Positions 7,877-18,922 of a stretch of DNA of 64,000 nt are shown one piece after another. Both the position numbers and the translations under genes were made by a program. Numbering within the stretch: the first letter of the stretch is position 1; every line of letters starts with the position of its first letter. The stretch comes from Rubellimicrobium arenae (lineage in GTDB: Bacteria > Pseudomonadota > Alphaproteobacteria > Rhodobacterales > Rhodobacteraceae), in NCBI RefSeq assembly GCF_017916275.1, contig NZ_JAFMST010000010.1, positions 100,108 through 164,107 on the forward strand. The letters run 5' to 3'. The notes under the pieces were generated by a model. It saw only the letters and a list, made by a program, of their open reading frames with translations. It was not told the origin of the DNA and did no database searches.

Positions 7877-9241
7877 CTAGAGGCCCTCGCGCAGCGGGCG
7901 CACCGCGCGGCGGTACGCCTGTTCGATGGCGTCGCGCCGGACATGCCGGCCCCCCTGGACCACGTGGCGGCCCGCGGCCCAGACATCGGCGACCATGTCG
8001 TTGCCGCCGGCAAGGACGAAGCTGTCGAGGATGGTGTCCCCGACAAGCCCTTCCAGGTCGGGGTGGGTCATGTCGAAGGCCAGGAGATCGGCCCAGGCCC
8101 CTGCGGCGATGACCCCGGCCTCCCGCCCGGCGGCCTGGGCGCCGCCCTGCGCCGCCGCGTCGAGGAGCCGCCGCCCGGTGGACCGGTCCGGCGTCGCCAG
8201 GGCGGCCCGGACATGGTCGCGCAGCCGCTGGCTGGTGTCGAACTGGCGAAGCTCCTCGGCCAGGCCGATCCGGATGTTGCTGTCCGACCCGATCCCGACC
8301 CGCCCCCCGGCCTGCATCCATCGCACCCCGTCGAAGATGCCGTCGCCCAGCGACGCTTCCGTCAACGGGCAGAGACCCGCGACCGCGCCGCTCCGCGCGA
8401 GGGCCAGCGTTTCCCTGGGCGTCATCTGGGTGACATGGATCAGGCACCAGCGCGCATCGGGGTCCAGCCGGTCGAGCACCCATTCCACCGGCCGCGCCCC
8501 ATAGGCGGCCTGCACCTCCTCCACCTCGGCCAGGGTCTCGGCCAGGTGCATGTGGACCGGACGGCCCGGGAGGAGCGTGGCGGCCGTCGCGATGTCCTCG
8601 GGCGAGGCGGCGCGCAGGGAGTGGGGGGCGACGCCCAGCCCCGCGTCCGCCGGCAGCCCGGCAAGCGCCCGCCCGGCGCCCTCCAGCAGGCGTGCGAAGG
8701 AGTCGGGGTCGTTGCCGAAGCGGCGCTGCCCCCCGACAAGAGGGCGGCGGTCGCATCCTCCGAACCGGTAGAGCACGGGCAGAAGGGTCAGGCCGATCCC
8801 GCTCGTCGCGGCGGCGGCGGCGATCCGGCCCGACATCTCGGACTGGTCGGCATAGGGCGCCCCGTCGGACCGATGGTGCAGGTAATGGAACTCCACGTTG
8901 GTCGAGAAGCCGGCTTCCAGCATCTCCATCTGCACGAAGGCGGCGATGGCCTCGACCTGATCGGGATCGAGCCGGTCCAGGAAGCGGTACATCAGCTCCC
9001 TCCAGGTCCAGAAGCTGTCCGTCGGATTCGGCCCGCGCCGCTCCGTCAGCCCGGCCATGGCCCGCTGGAAGGCGTGCGAGTGAAGGTTGGCCGGAGCGGG
9101 CACGAGGACCCCGACCCGTTCCCCGGCTGGCGCAGTCCCGGGGCGGACGGCGGCGATCCGTCCCGCATCATCCAGATCGACGGCTACGTCGCTGGCCCAT
9201 CCTTCGGCCAGCAAGGCCTGGTCCGCCCAGATCGTCCTCAT
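7877..9241 (-). CDS. hutF: Formimidoylglutamate deiminase
   Basis: Amidohydrolase-superfamily enzyme that converts N-formimidoyl-glutamate to N-formyl-glutamate and ammonia, fourth step of the five-step hut route. About 454 residues. Metal-site motifs: PANLHSHAFQRAMAG near the N-terminus, VEFHYLHH, GVAPHSLRA, VHMHLAET, and GIGSDSNIRIG near the C-terminal half. The start at 9241 is preceded by AAGGCGGG; a second ATG two codons upstream is possible but is too close to that site. It diverges from hutI across a 75-bp gap with a palindrome. Together with hutG it shows that this organism does not use the one-step HutG formiminoglutamase route. Confidence 0.94.
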   Translation of the reverse strand: MRTIWADQALLAEGWASDVAVDLDDAGRIAAVRPGTAPAGERVGVLVPAPANLHSHAFQRAMAGLTERRGPNPTDSFWTWRELMYRFLDRLDPDQVEAIAAFVQMEMLEAGFSTNVEFHYLHHRSDGAPYADQSEMSGRIAAAAATSGIGLTLLPVLYRFGGCDRRPLVGGQRRFGNDPDSFARLLEGAGRALAGLPADAGLGVAPHSLRAASPEDIATAATLLPGRPVHMHLAETLAEVEEVQAAYGARPVEWVLDRLDPDARWCLIHVTQMTPRETLALARSGAVAGLCPLTEASLGDGIFDGVRWMQAGGRVGIGSDSNIRIGLAEELRQFDTSQRLRDHVRAALATPDRSTGRRLLDAAAQGGAQAAGREAGVIAAGAWADLLAFDMTHPDLEGLVGDTILDSFVLAGGNDMVADVWAAGRHVVQGGRHVRRDAIEQAYRRAVRPLREGL

Positions 9242-9253
9242 GCACATCCCGCC

Positions 9254-9288
9254 TTGACAGAGAATTATGCATATACATAAGACATAAT
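9254..9288 (+). promoter_or_regulatory. hutIHGUD promoter with HutC-type operator
   Basis: TTGACA at 9254-9259 is followed 16 bases later by CATAAG, a weak -10. The spacer carries TTATGCATATACATAA (9265-9280), palindromic in 14 of 16 positions. A further half site GACATAA follows at 9281. The element is central in the hutF-hutI gap, so one bound repressor could control both directions. Confidence 0.6.
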
Positions 9289-9316
9289 GAAGTAGATCAA
9301 ACAAGGGCCGAGTCCC

Positions 9317-10493
9317 ATGATCCTGACCAATGCGACGCTTGCCACGATGCAGGGGGGCTACGGCCTCATCGAAGGGGCCGCGATCGTCATCGAGGACGGC
9401 CGCATCGCTTGGGCCGGTCCGCAGGAGCAGTTGCCCTGGACCGACGGACCCCGGAGGGACCTCGATGGGCGGCTGGTCACGCCGGGCCTGATCGACTGCC
9501 ACACCCATGTGGTCCACGCCGGCAGCCGTGCGCGGGAGTTCGAGATGCGCCTCAACGGCGCCAGCTACGAGGAGATCGCGCGCGCCGGTGGCGGCATCGT
9601 CTCGACCGTCGCCGCGACCCGTGCCGCCACCGAGGACGAGCTGGTCGCGCAAGCCCTGCCGCGGCTCGACCAGATGCTGGCGGAAGGCGTGACCCTGGTC
9701 GAGGTGAAGTCGGGCTACGGGCTCGACATCGAGACGGAGCTGCGGATGCTGCGCGCCGCGCGGTGGCTGCCCAGGGTCCGCCGTGTCCGGGTCCGCACGA
9801 GCTTCCTGGGCGCCCATGCCGTTCCGCCTGAGTTCAAGGGCCGTCCCGACGACTACCTGACCGAGGTCTGCCTGCCCGCTCTCCGCGCCGCCCACGAGGA
9901 CGGCCTCGTGGATGCCGTGGACGGCTTCTGCGAAGGGATCGCGTTCTCGCCCGCCCAGATCGCCCGGGTCTTCGACGAGGCGCGCGCCCTGGGCCTGCCG
10001 GTCAAGCTTCATGCCGAACAGCTGTCCAACCTGCACGGCGCCGCGCTGGCGGCGGGCTACGGGGCGCTCTCGGCGGATCATCTCGAGCATCTGGACGAGG
10101 ACGGCGCCCGGGCGATGGGCCAGGCCGGCACCGTCGCCGTGATCCTGCCCGGCGCGTTCTACACCCTGCGCGACACCCGGGTGCCGCCCCTCGATCTCCT
10201 GCGGCGGCACGGCGTGCGCATGGCCGTCGCGACCGACTGCAATCCCGGCACCGCGCCCATGACCTCGCTCTGCCTTGCGATGAACATGGCCTGCACCCTG
10301 TTCCGCATGACCCCCGAGGAGGCGCTGCTCGGAGTCACCGTCCATGCAGCGGCCGCCCTGGGGGATCCCGAAGCGGGGCGGGTCGCGCCCGGGCTGCGCG
10401 CCGATCTCGCCGTCTGGGAGGCTGCCCATCCCGCCGAGCTGGCCTACCGGGTCGGCTCCACACCCCTTCACGCCCGTATCCACGGAGGCCACC

Positions 10494-10504
<11 letters not shown>
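9317..10504 (+). CDS. hutI: Imidazolonepropionase
   Basis: Hydrolyses 4-imidazolone-5-propionate to N-formimidoyl-glutamate, third step of histidine breakdown. 395 residues, normal for the family. Zinc-binding amidohydrolase motifs are [20 protein letters not shown] near residue 57, [10 protein letters not shown] near 161, [13 protein letters not shown] near 232, and [16 protein letters not shown] near 308. First gene of the plus-strand hut operon. Its last 11 bases overlap the start of hutH. Confidence 0.96.
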
Positions 10505-12026
<1,522 letters not shown>

Positions 12027-12028
12027 TC

Positions 12029-12823
12029 ATGGATCCGGTGATCGTCGAACGGGGCGATGGCCCGCTCGTCCTGGGCTTCCCGCACACCGGCACCCACGTC
12101 CCGGAGGCCGTCCGGGCGCGTCTCAACGCCAGGGGCCGGCAGCTGACCGACACCGACTGGCGCATCGAGGACCTGTATGGCGGGCTGGCGCCCGGCGCGA
12201 CCGTGGTGCGCGCCACCGTGCACCGCTACGTCGTCGACGCGAACCGCGACCCGTCGGGCGCGAGCCTCTACCCGGGGCAGTCCACGACCGACCTCGTGCC
12301 GCTGACCGACTTCGAGGGCGAGCCCATCTGGACCGATCCGCCGACCGAGGCCGAGGTGGCCGAGCGCACCGCGGCCTTCCACGCCCCCTACCACGCCGCG
12401 CTCCGGGCGGAGATGGAGCGGGTCCGCGACCGGCACGGCGTCGCGATCCTTTGGGACGCCCATTCGATCCGGTCGCGCCTGCCGTTCCTGTTCGACGGTC
12501 TCCTGCCCGACCTCAACATCGGGACCAACTCCGGCGCGTCCTGCGACCCCGGCCTCGAACGGGCGGTCGCGGACCTCGCCGCGGACTCCGGCTTCACCCA
12601 TGTCGCGAACGGCCGGTTCAAGGGTGGCTGGACCACCCGCCATTACGGCCAGCCCGGCGCGGGCTGGCACGCCATCCAGATGGAGATCGCCCAGAGCGCC
12701 TACCTCGTCGAGGAGGCGCCGCCCTGGACCTGCTCCGACCAGAAGGCGCAACGCCTTCGCCCCGTGCTCGGCGCCATGCTCCGGACCCTTGCCGACCTTG
12801 CCCCATCCCTCAGGAGGCCCTGA
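12029..12823 (+). CDS. hutG: N-formylglutamate deformylase
   Basis: Hydrolyses N-formyl-glutamate to formate and glutamate, last step of the route. 264 residues of the FGase fold: [15 protein letters not shown] near the N-terminus, [11 protein letters not shown] near residue 68, [12 protein letters not shown] near 146, and [15 protein letters not shown] near 195. It starts 2 bp after hutH, and its stop shares one base with the hutU ATG. Not the ureohydrolase-type HutG of enterobacteria. Confidence 0.95.
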   Translation: MDPVIVERGDGPLVLGFPHTGTHVPEAVRARLNARGRQLTDTDWRIEDLYGGLAPGATVVRATVHRYVVDANRDPSGASLYPGQSTTDLVPLTDFEGEPIWTDPPTEAEVAERTAAFHAPYHAALRAEMERVRDRHGVAILWDAHSIRSRLPFLFDGLLPDLNIGTNSGASCDPGLERAVADLAADSGFTHVANGRFKGGWTTRHYGQPGAGWHAIQMEIAQSAYLVEEAPPWTCSDQKAQRLRPVLGAMLRTLADLAPSLRRP

Positions 12824-14484
12824 TGTTCGACCGCACCAACGCCCGCGTGATCCGCCCCGCCACCGGGACCGACCGGACGGCCAAGAGCTGGGCCACGGAG
12901 GCGGCGCTCCGGATGCTGATGAACAACCTGCATCCCGACGTCGCCGAGAACCCCGAGGAGCTGGTCGTCTACGGCGGCATCGGCCGGGCGGCACGGAGCT
13001 GGGAGGACTTCGACCGCATCGTGGCGAGCCTGCGCGACCTGGACGAGGACGAGACGCTGCTCGTCCAGTCGGGGCGGCCGGTCGGCATCTTCCGGACGCA
13101 TCCGGACGCGCCGCGAGTGCTCATCGCCAACTCCAACCTGGTGCCGAAATGGGCGACCTGGGAGCACTTCAACGAGCTCGATCGCAAGGGCCTGATGATG
13201 TACGGCCAGATGACCGCCGGGTCCTGGATCTACATCGGCACCCAGGGGATCGTGCAGGGCACCTACGAGACCTTCGCCGAGGCCGGGCGCCAGCACTATA
13301 ACGGCGACCTCACCGGCCGCTGGATCCTGACCGGGGGCCTGGGCGGCATGGGCGGCGCGCAGCCCCTGGCCGCCGTCATGGCCGGGGCCTGCTGCCTGGC
13401 CATCGAGGTGGACGAGACGCGGATCGATTTCCGCCTGCGGACCCGCTACCTCGACGCCAAGGCGCGCACCCTGGACGAGGCTCTGGAGATGATCCGCGAC
13501 TGGACCTCGCGCGGGGAGGCCAAGTCGGTGGGCCTCTTGGGCAACGCCGCCGAGCTGGTGCCCGAGCTGGTCCGCCGCGGCGTGCGGCCCGACATCGTCA
13601 CCGACCAGACCTCGGCGCATGATCCGCTGCACGGCTACTGTCCGACGGGCTGGAGCGTCGGGGAATGGCGGGCGCGGCAGGAGAGCGATCCCAAGGCCGT
13701 CGAGCAGGCGGCCCGCGCCTCCATGCGCGCCCATGTCGAGGCGATGGTCGCCTTCTGGAAACAGGGCGTGCCCGTGGTCGACTACGGCAACAACATCCGT
13801 CAGGTCGCGCAGGATGAAGGGCTCGTGGACGCCTTTGCCTTCCCGGGCTTCGTGCCGGCCTACATCCGGCCGCTGTTCTGCCGGGGCATCGGGCCGTTCC
13901 GCTGGGTGGCCCTGTCGGGCGACCCCGAAGACATCCGCAAGACCGATGCCGCCATGAAGCGGCTGTTCCCGGAGAACGCGCACCTGCACCGCTGGCTGGA
14001 CATGGCGGGCGAGCGGATCGCCTTCCAGGGGCTGCCGGCACGGATCTGCTGGATCGGGTTGGGGGACCGGCACCGGGCGGGGCTGATGTTCAACGAGATG
14101 GTGGCCTCGGGCGAGCTGAGCGCGCCTATCGTGATCGGGCGCGACCATCTGGATTCGGGCTCGGTCGCGTCGCCCAACCGGGAAACCGAGGGCATGCGGG
14201 ACGGCTCGGACGCGGTGTCGGACTGGCCGCTGCTGAACGCGCTGCTCAACACGGCGTCGGGAGCGACCTGGGTATCGCTGCACCACGGCGGCGGCGTGGG
14301 CATGGGCTACAGCCAGCACTCGGGCATGGTGGTGGTGGCGGACGGCACGCCCGAGGCCGCGCGGCGGCTGGAGCGGGTGCTTTGGAACGATCCGGCCACC
14401 GGCGTCATGCGGCACGCCCATGCGGGGTATGACATCGCCCGGGACTGCGCGGCCGAGCTGGATCTCAGGCTGCCGGGGCTCTGA
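12823..14484 (+). CDS. hutU: Urocanate hydratase
   Basis: Adds water to urocanate to give imidazolonepropionate, with NAD+ as electrophilic cofactor. 553 residues. [13 protein letters not shown] near residue 178 is the NAD-binding loop; [13 protein letters not shown] and the conserved Cys in [13 protein letters not shown] near 408 belong to the active site. The start follows AGGAGG and overlaps the hutG stop (TGATG). Confidence 0.97.
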   Translation: MFDRTNARVIRPATGTDRTAKSWATEAALRMLMNNLHPDVAENPEELVVYGGIGRAARSWEDFDRIVASLRDLDEDETLLVQSGRPVGIFRTHPDAPRVLIANSNLVPKWATWEHFNELDRKGLMMYGQMTAGSWIYIGTQGIVQGTYETFAEAGRQHYNGDLTGRWILTGGLGGMGGAQPLAAVMAGACCLAIEVDETRIDFRLRTRYLDAKARTLDEALEMIRDWTSRGEAKSVGLLGNAAELVPELVRRGVRPDIVTDQTSAHDPLHGYCPTGWSVGEWRARQESDPKAVEQAARASMRAHVEAMVAFWKQGVPVVDYGNNIRQVAQDEGLVDAFAFPGFVPAYIRPLFCRGIGPFRWVALSGDPEDIRKTDAAMKRLFPENAHLHRWLDMAGERIAFQGLPARICWIGLGDRHRAGLMFNEMVASGELSAPIVIGRDHLDSGSVASPNRETEGMRDGSDAVSDWPLLNALLNTASGATWVSLHHGGGVGMGYSQHSGMVVVADGTPEAARRLERVLWNDPATGVMRHAHAGYDIARDCAAELDLRLPGL

Positions 14485-14488
14485 GGCC

Positions 14489-15073
14489 GTGGGGGCGCGG
14501 GCGCGTCTGATCCGCTGGTCGGACACCCGGCCGATGCCATGGAGGAACGGCGGGGGCATCACCCATGAGGTGGCGGTCTCGCCGGAGGGGGCCGGGCTCG
14601 ACGGCTTCGACTGGCGCCTCAGCCTGGCGCTGGTGGCGCAGGGCGGTCCATTCTCCCGCTTCGAGGGCGTGGACCGCACCCTTGCGGTGATCGAGGGGGG
14701 AGGCCTTTACCTGCTGACCACCGGCCGCCCGGAGATCCTGTTGGACCCCTGGGCCGATCCCCTGCCGTTCACGGGCGAGGAGGCCGTCACCAGCCGCCTG
14801 CCCGCCGGGCCCACGCTCGACTTCAATGTCATGACCCGTCGTGCGGGGTGGAGCCATGCCGTGCGTCGGATCGACGTGGAAGGCCGGTCCAGCCTCACCA
14901 TCCGGGCGCCGGTCGTGGCGATCCTCTGCCAGGAGGGCGATCTGCGCCTTCCCGGCTTGGACATGCGCCTGCGGGCCAGGGATTGCCTCCTCGTGACCGG
15001 TCCTGAACGGGCCTTGGACCTGGAGGGCAGGGGACGCGCGCTCCTGGCCGAGATCGCCCCGCGCGACGCGTGA
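14489..15073 (+). CDS. hutD: HutD-family protein
   Basis: A cupin-like protein of about 194 residues found in many hut operons. In Pseudomonas its proposed role is to moderate pathway flux; the chemistry is not settled. Family-like phrases are MPWRNGGGITHEVAV near residue 18, FDWRLSLALVAQGGPFSRF near 44, and DFNVMTRR near 112. The start is taken as GTG 14489, 4 bp after hutU with a GAGG just before it. In-frame codons further upstream lie inside hutU. Last gene of the operon. Confidence 0.88.
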   Translation: MGARARLIRWSDTRPMPWRNGGGITHEVAVSPEGAGLDGFDWRLSLALVAQGGPFSRFEGVDRTLAVIEGGGLYLLTTGRPEILLDPWADPLPFTGEEAVTSRLPAGPTLDFNVMTRRAGWSHAVRRIDVEGRSSLTIRAPVVAILCQEGDLRLPGLDMRLRARDCLLVTGPERALDLEGRGRALLAEIAPRDA

Positions 15074-15199
15074 CCGGCGCGGCAGCCCTATGGCGCATCC
15101 CGCCCGTCCCGGTCCGGAATCCTTTGGGGCGCCGCCGGTAGCCCCTCGGGGACGAGGTCCGGATAGAACCGGCCCCGAAGGCAGCGACGGCAGGGGCCG

Positions 15200-15643
15200 T
15201 CAGGCGACCTGCACCGTCTCCGCCGAATGGCTCAGCGCGACCGAGACGCCGTTGCGCGCAAGGTGCGAATAGGGGCAGACCACATCCGCCTGATGCACGA
15301 GGTCGCGCGCGACCTCAGGGTCGAGGCCGGGGAGGTTGGCGCGCAGCGCTACAGTCAGGCCAAAGCCCTGGCCATCGTCGCGCGGGCCGATGCCCACCGT
15401 CACGGTGACGGTGGCCTCTTCGCCAAGCCGCACCTTGGCCTTCGACGCCACGACCTTGAGCGCCCCGAGGAAGCAGGCCGCATAACCGGCCGCGAAGAGT
15501 TGCTCGGGGTTGGTGCCGTCCCCTCCGGCGCCGCCCAGTTCCTTGGGGGTGACCAGCGTCACGGCAAGCGCGCCATCCGCACTGCGGGCCGAACCGGTGC
15601 GGCCGCCCGTCGCCGTGGCTTCGGTCTGGTAAAGGGTCGTCAT
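15200..15643 (-). CDS. ohr: Organic hydroperoxide resistance protein
   Basis: Thiol peroxidase of the Ohr/OsmC family that reduces organic and fatty-acid hydroperoxides with lipoylated partners. 147 residues. The two catalytic cysteines are visible: Cys57 in AAGYAACFLGAL and Cys123 in VVCPYSHLARNG, with PEQLFAAG before the first. ATG 15643 has a GGAG upstream; the longer frame to 15688 would begin in the operator. It diverges from ohrR, and two like inverted repeats lie between them. Confidence 0.95.
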   Translation of the reverse strand: MTTLYQTEATATGGRTGSARSADGALAVTLVTPKELGGAGGDGTNPEQLFAAGYAACFLGALKVVASKAKVRLGEEATVTVTVGIGPRDDGQGFGLTVALRANLPGLDPEVARDLVHQADVVCPYSHLARNGVSVALSHSAETVQVA

Positions 15644-15669
15644 CGGAGATCTCCAGTGCATCGCAAAGA

Positions 15670-15687
15670 TGTTTATCGTGATAAACA
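15670..15687. promoter_or_regulatory. OhrR operator 1, TGTTTATCGTGATAAACA
   Basis: Perfect 8+2+8 inverted repeat 26 bp before the ohr ATG, in an AT-rich patch. Its core is repeated at 15741-15751. The position is right for repression of ohr by OhrR. Confidence 0.7.
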
Positions 15688-15740
15688 ATATCTAGCCGGC
15701 GATCCCGCTTCCGTCCAGCACTGAGTTGCGGCGCGAAATG

Positions 15741-15751
15741 TTATCGTGATA
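15741..15751. promoter_or_regulatory. OhrR operator 2, core TTATCGTGATA
   Basis: Shares the 11-base core TTATCGTGATA with operator 1 and lies 43-53 bp before the annotated ohrR start. It suggests OhrR autoregulation. Confidence 0.55.
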
Positions 15752-15793
15752 TGGATGCGTTAACCCGGAGGGCATCACATAGCCGACGCGACC

Positions 15794-16282
15794 GTGCCGA
15801 CCGCTCTCGACGAGCAGATCTGCTTCGCCCTTTACGGCGCATCGATGGCCGTGGGCCGCCTTTACAAGCCGCTCCTGGACGAACTCGGCATCACCTATCC
15901 GCAATACCTGGCGCTCAGCGCCCTATGGGAAGAGGACGGCCGCGGCATCGGGGCCATCGCCGACCGTCTCGCGCTCGAGCCGAGCACGGTGACCCCGCTG
16001 GTCAAGCGCCTGGAGGCGGCCGGTCTTGTCCGGCGCGAACGCAACCCGGCCGATGAACGCCAGGTGTTCGTGAGCCTCACGGAGACGGGACGGGCCATGC
16101 AGGGCCGCAGCCGCTGCCTGGGCGAGGCCCTGATGGCGGCCAGCGCCATGACGCCGGACCGCCTGATGCGCCTCGGGGCCGAGGTCCGCGCCCTGAGGGA
16201 CGCCTTGGCGCGCCAGATCGCGGACCGGGGCGAGCCTGTCTCCGAACGGCCGAACGACCCCGAGGGGTCGGATCGGGCCTGA
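15794..16282 (+). CDS. ohrR: OhrR, MarR-family peroxide-sensing repressor
   Basis: Dimeric winged-helix repressor of ohr, inactivated by oxidation of one cysteine. From GTG 15794 it has 162 residues. The reactive Cys10 is in LDEQICFALYGASMAV, the standard OhrR opening. The wing and recognition helix lie at GAIADRLALEPSTVTPLVKRLE. The start is uncertain: GGAGG at 15767-15771 is 22 bases before the GTG but seven before an in-frame ATA at 15779. Either the first codon is unusual or the ribosome site is weak. The C-terminal tail after residue 140 is hydrophilic and probably disordered. Confidence 0.9.
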   Translation: MPTALDEQICFALYGASMAVGRLYKPLLDELGITYPQYLALSALWEEDGRGIGAIADRLALEPSTVTPLVKRLEAAGLVRRERNPADERQVFVSLTETGRAMQGRSRCLGEALMAASAMTPDRLMRLGAEVRALRDALARQIADRGEPVSERPNDPEGSDRA

Positions 16283-16420
16283 TGCTGCAGCCGTGATCGG
16301 TCCCCGTCCTACCCCGAGCGGGCCAGCGGGGGCGCCCGGCCCGGCCGGGTCGCGGCTCGGGCTGACTTGCTTGCGCGGCCGACCCGGTTAGGTGGAGGGG
16401 CCATTCCGTCGGCCCGGCGC

Positions 16421-16446
16421 GGAACGCATCCTTGTGGTTCCCTGTT
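16421..16446 (+). promoter_or_regulatory. EcfG-like (general stress) promoter before the HWE kinase
   Basis: GGAAC at 16421-16425, 17 bases, then TGTT at 16443. The known alphaproteobacterial EcfG pattern is GGAAC, 16-17 bases, CGTT, so one base differs. It lies 41 bp before the kinase ATG. It suggests the kinase/regulator pair belongs to the general stress response. Confidence 0.45.
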
Positions 16447-16486
16447 GAGAGGGGCTTGAGCGGCTCGCCTTTCGGAGGACAGGTCC

Positions 16487-18922
16487 ATGGCGCCCAGTGA
16501 TCGAGCCCCGGCCTGGCCGGCCGGGACCAGCGGGATGGCACGGCGCATCCGGGAGCTGGACTGGAGCGCCACCCCCTTGGGCCCGGTGGAAGGCTGGCCC
16601 GAGCGTCTGAAGGTCGTGGTCGAGATGATGCTGGCGAGCCCGCTCGTCAGCACCCTGGCCTGCGGACCCGAGCGCGTGTTCCTTTACAACGACGCCGCCG
16701 GCCGCCTGTACGGCCAGCGGCATCCGCAGATGCTGGGGCGTCCCCTGGCCGAGAGCTTCCCCCGGAGCTATCCGGAGGTGATCGCGTTCTACGACAGGAG
16801 CTTCGCGGGCGAGCCGGTGCATGTCGCGGCCCAGCCGGCCGATGTGAGCGAGCAGGGCGGCGAGATCTTCGAAGCCTATCTCACGCCGGTGCGCGGCAGC
16901 GACGGTCGGGTCATTGCCGTCCACATGACGGGCTTCGAGGTCGGCCGACGGCTGGCCGCCGACGCGGCGCTGCGCGAAAGCGAGGAACGGCAGGCCGCCC
17001 TGCTCAAGCTCGCGGACGCGTTGCGCCCCCTGGTCGATCCCATCCAGATCCAGAGCACGGCGAGCCGCATCCTGGGGGAGCATCTCCGCGCCAACCGGGT
17101 GGCCTATGCCGAGGACCTGGGAGACGGAGCCACGGTGATCCTGACCCGCAACTACACCGACGGGGTGCCCGGCATCGAGGGCCGCTACAGTTACCTGGAC
17201 TACGGCGAGGACCTCCTGCCCGAGATGCAGGCCGGCCGGCCGGTGATCCGCCCCGACATCGCGAACGACCCTCGTCTGAGCGTGGCCGAGAAGGCCGCCC
17301 ATGCCGTCCTGCAACTGGGGGCCACCCTGAACGTGCCGCAGGTGAAGGACGGGCGCCTGGTGGCGATCCTGGCCGTCCACTACAGGACGGCGCACAGCTT
17401 TCCGCCCCAGGAGGTCGCGCTGGTGCAGGAGGTGGCCGAACGGACCTGGGCCGCGCTGGAGCGGGCGCGGGCCGAGGAGGCGTTCCGCCGCGGCGAGGAG
17501 CGGTTCCGCGCCATCGTCGAGACCGCGCGGGATTATGCGATCTTCGCCGTGGACGCCGCGGGCCGGATCGAAGCCTGGCCCACCGGAGCCCGTGAGGTCT
17601 TCGGCTGGTCGGCGGAGGAGGCGATCGGCCAACCGGTCGACATGACCTTCACGCCCGAGGACCGGGCCAGGGGCGTGCCCGAGGCGGAACGGAGCACCGC
17701 CCGGATCGCCGGGGCCGCCCCGGACGTGCGCTGGCATCTTCGCAAGGATGGCTCCCGCGTCTTCATCGACGGGGTGACCCGGCCGCTCACCGGTCCCGAT
17801 GGCGCCGTCACGGGCTTTCTCAAGGTCGGCCAGGACGTGACGGAGCGGCGGGCGACCGAGGACGCGCTGCACGAAAGCGAGGCGCGCTTCCGCCAGTTCG
17901 GCGACGCCTCGGCGGACGTGCTCTGGATCCGCAACGCCGAGACGCTGGAATTCGAGTATGTCAGCCCGGCCTTCGAGGAGATCCATGGCGCGCCGCTGAG
18001 TTCCATCCTCGACGGCAATCATGTCCGGCGCTGGCTGGAGCTGGTCCTGCCCGAGGACCGGGCTTTGGCGCTCGACCATCTCCGGCGTGTGCGCGAGGGG
18101 GAGCACGTGCTCCATGCCTACCGGGTCCTGCGGCCCGACGGCGAGGTCCGCTGGATCCGCGATACGGGGTTTCCGCTGCTCGACGACCGGAACCGGGTGC
18201 AGCGCCTGGCCGGCATCGGCCATGACGCCACCGAGGAGGTCGAGCTGAACGACCGGCTGCGCGTGCTGGTGGCCGAACTGCAGCACCGGTCCCGCAACCT
18301 GATGAGCGTGGTGCGGGGCGTGGCCGACCGGACCCTGACCACCTCCGAGACCCTGGACGACTTCCGCCCCCGGTTCCGGGCACGGCTGGAGGCGCTGGGT
18401 CGGGTCAACGGGCTCCTGTCGCGTCTGGACGAGGGCCAGAGGATCACCTTCGACCAGCTCCTGCGGACAGAGCTGGCGGCGCATGGGGTCCTCGACGGCC
18501 CGGATCATGGCGAGCAGGTCGAGCTCAGCGGGCCCGCCGGCGTGCCCCTGCCGTCGGCCACGGTGCAGACCTTTGCGCTGGCGCTCCATGAGCTCGCGAC
18601 CAATGCCCTGAAGCACGGGGCGCTGTCTCGCCCGGAAGGACGGCTGCGGGTGAGCTGGAGCCTGCAGCGGGGGCGGGAGGGCGAGCGGCGGCTGCGGGTG
18701 GAGTGGCGCGAACACGGCGTGCCGGTGGACGTGCCCGACGACGCTCCGGCCGGGGGGCGCCAGGGTTACGGCCGCGTCCTGATCGAGCTCGCGCTGCCGT
18801 ATCAGCTCCGGGCGCCGACGACCTACGAGCTCACGGCGGAGGGGCTGCGCTGCACCGTGATCGTGCCTGTTTCCTCCACACTGGATGTGGCATTCTCCAG
18901 TCAGAGGGACGCCCATGCCTGA
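16487..18922 (+). CDS. PAS-GAF-PAS-PAS sensor kinase of the HWE family
   Basis: Cytoplasmic sensor histidine kinase, 811 residues with no membrane span. The N-terminal PAS-like region (about 17-150) opens with LDWSATPLGPVEGWPERLK, typical of HWE kinases. A GAF domain follows (about 170-325), then a PAS at 345-460 (FRAIVETARDYAIFAVD) and a PAS/PAC at 465-585 (WIRDTGFPLLDDRNRVQRLAGIG is split over its end). The HWE core has LQHRSRN with the phosphorylated His near residue 600 and HELATNALKHGAL near 700. The stop overlaps the response-regulator start by 8 bases. The GAF and PAS domains suggest a soluble or redox/light signal; no Cys-containing LOV motif is visible. Confidence 0.92.
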   Translation: MAPSDRAPAWPAGTSGMARRIRELDWSATPLGPVEGWPERLKVVVEMMLASPLVSTLACGPERVFLYNDAAGRLYGQRHPQMLGRPLAESFPRSYPEVIAFYDRSFAGEPVHVAAQPADVSEQGGEIFEAYLTPVRGSDGRVIAVHMTGFEVGRRLAADAALRESEERQAALLKLADALRPLVDPIQIQSTASRILGEHLRANRVAYAEDLGDGATVILTRNYTDGVPGIEGRYSYLDYGEDLLPEMQAGRPVIRPDIANDPRLSVAEKAAHAVLQLGATLNVPQVKDGRLVAILAVHYRTAHSFPPQEVALVQEVAERTWAALERARAEEAFRRGEERFRAIVETARDYAIFAVDAAGRIEAWPTGAREVFGWSAEEAIGQPVDMTFTPEDRARGVPEAERSTARIAGAAPDVRWHLRKDGSRVFIDGVTRPLTGPDGAVTGFLKVGQDVTERRATEDALHESEARFRQFGDASADVLWIRNAETLEFEYVSPAFEEIHGAPLSSILDGNHVRRWLELVLPEDRALALDHLRRVREGEHVLHAYRVLRPDGEVRWIRDTGFPLLDDRNRVQRLAGIGHDATEEVELNDRLRVLVAELQHRSRNLMSVVRGVADRTLTTSETLDDFRPRFRARLEALGRVNGLLSRLDEGQRITFDQLLRTELAAHGVLDGPDHGEQVELSGPAGVPLPSATVQTFALALHELATNALKHGALSRPEGRLRVSWSLQRGREGERRLRVEWREHGVPVDVPDDAPAGGRQGYGRVLIELALPYQLRAPTTYELTAEGLRCTVIVPVSSTLDVAFSSQRDAHA

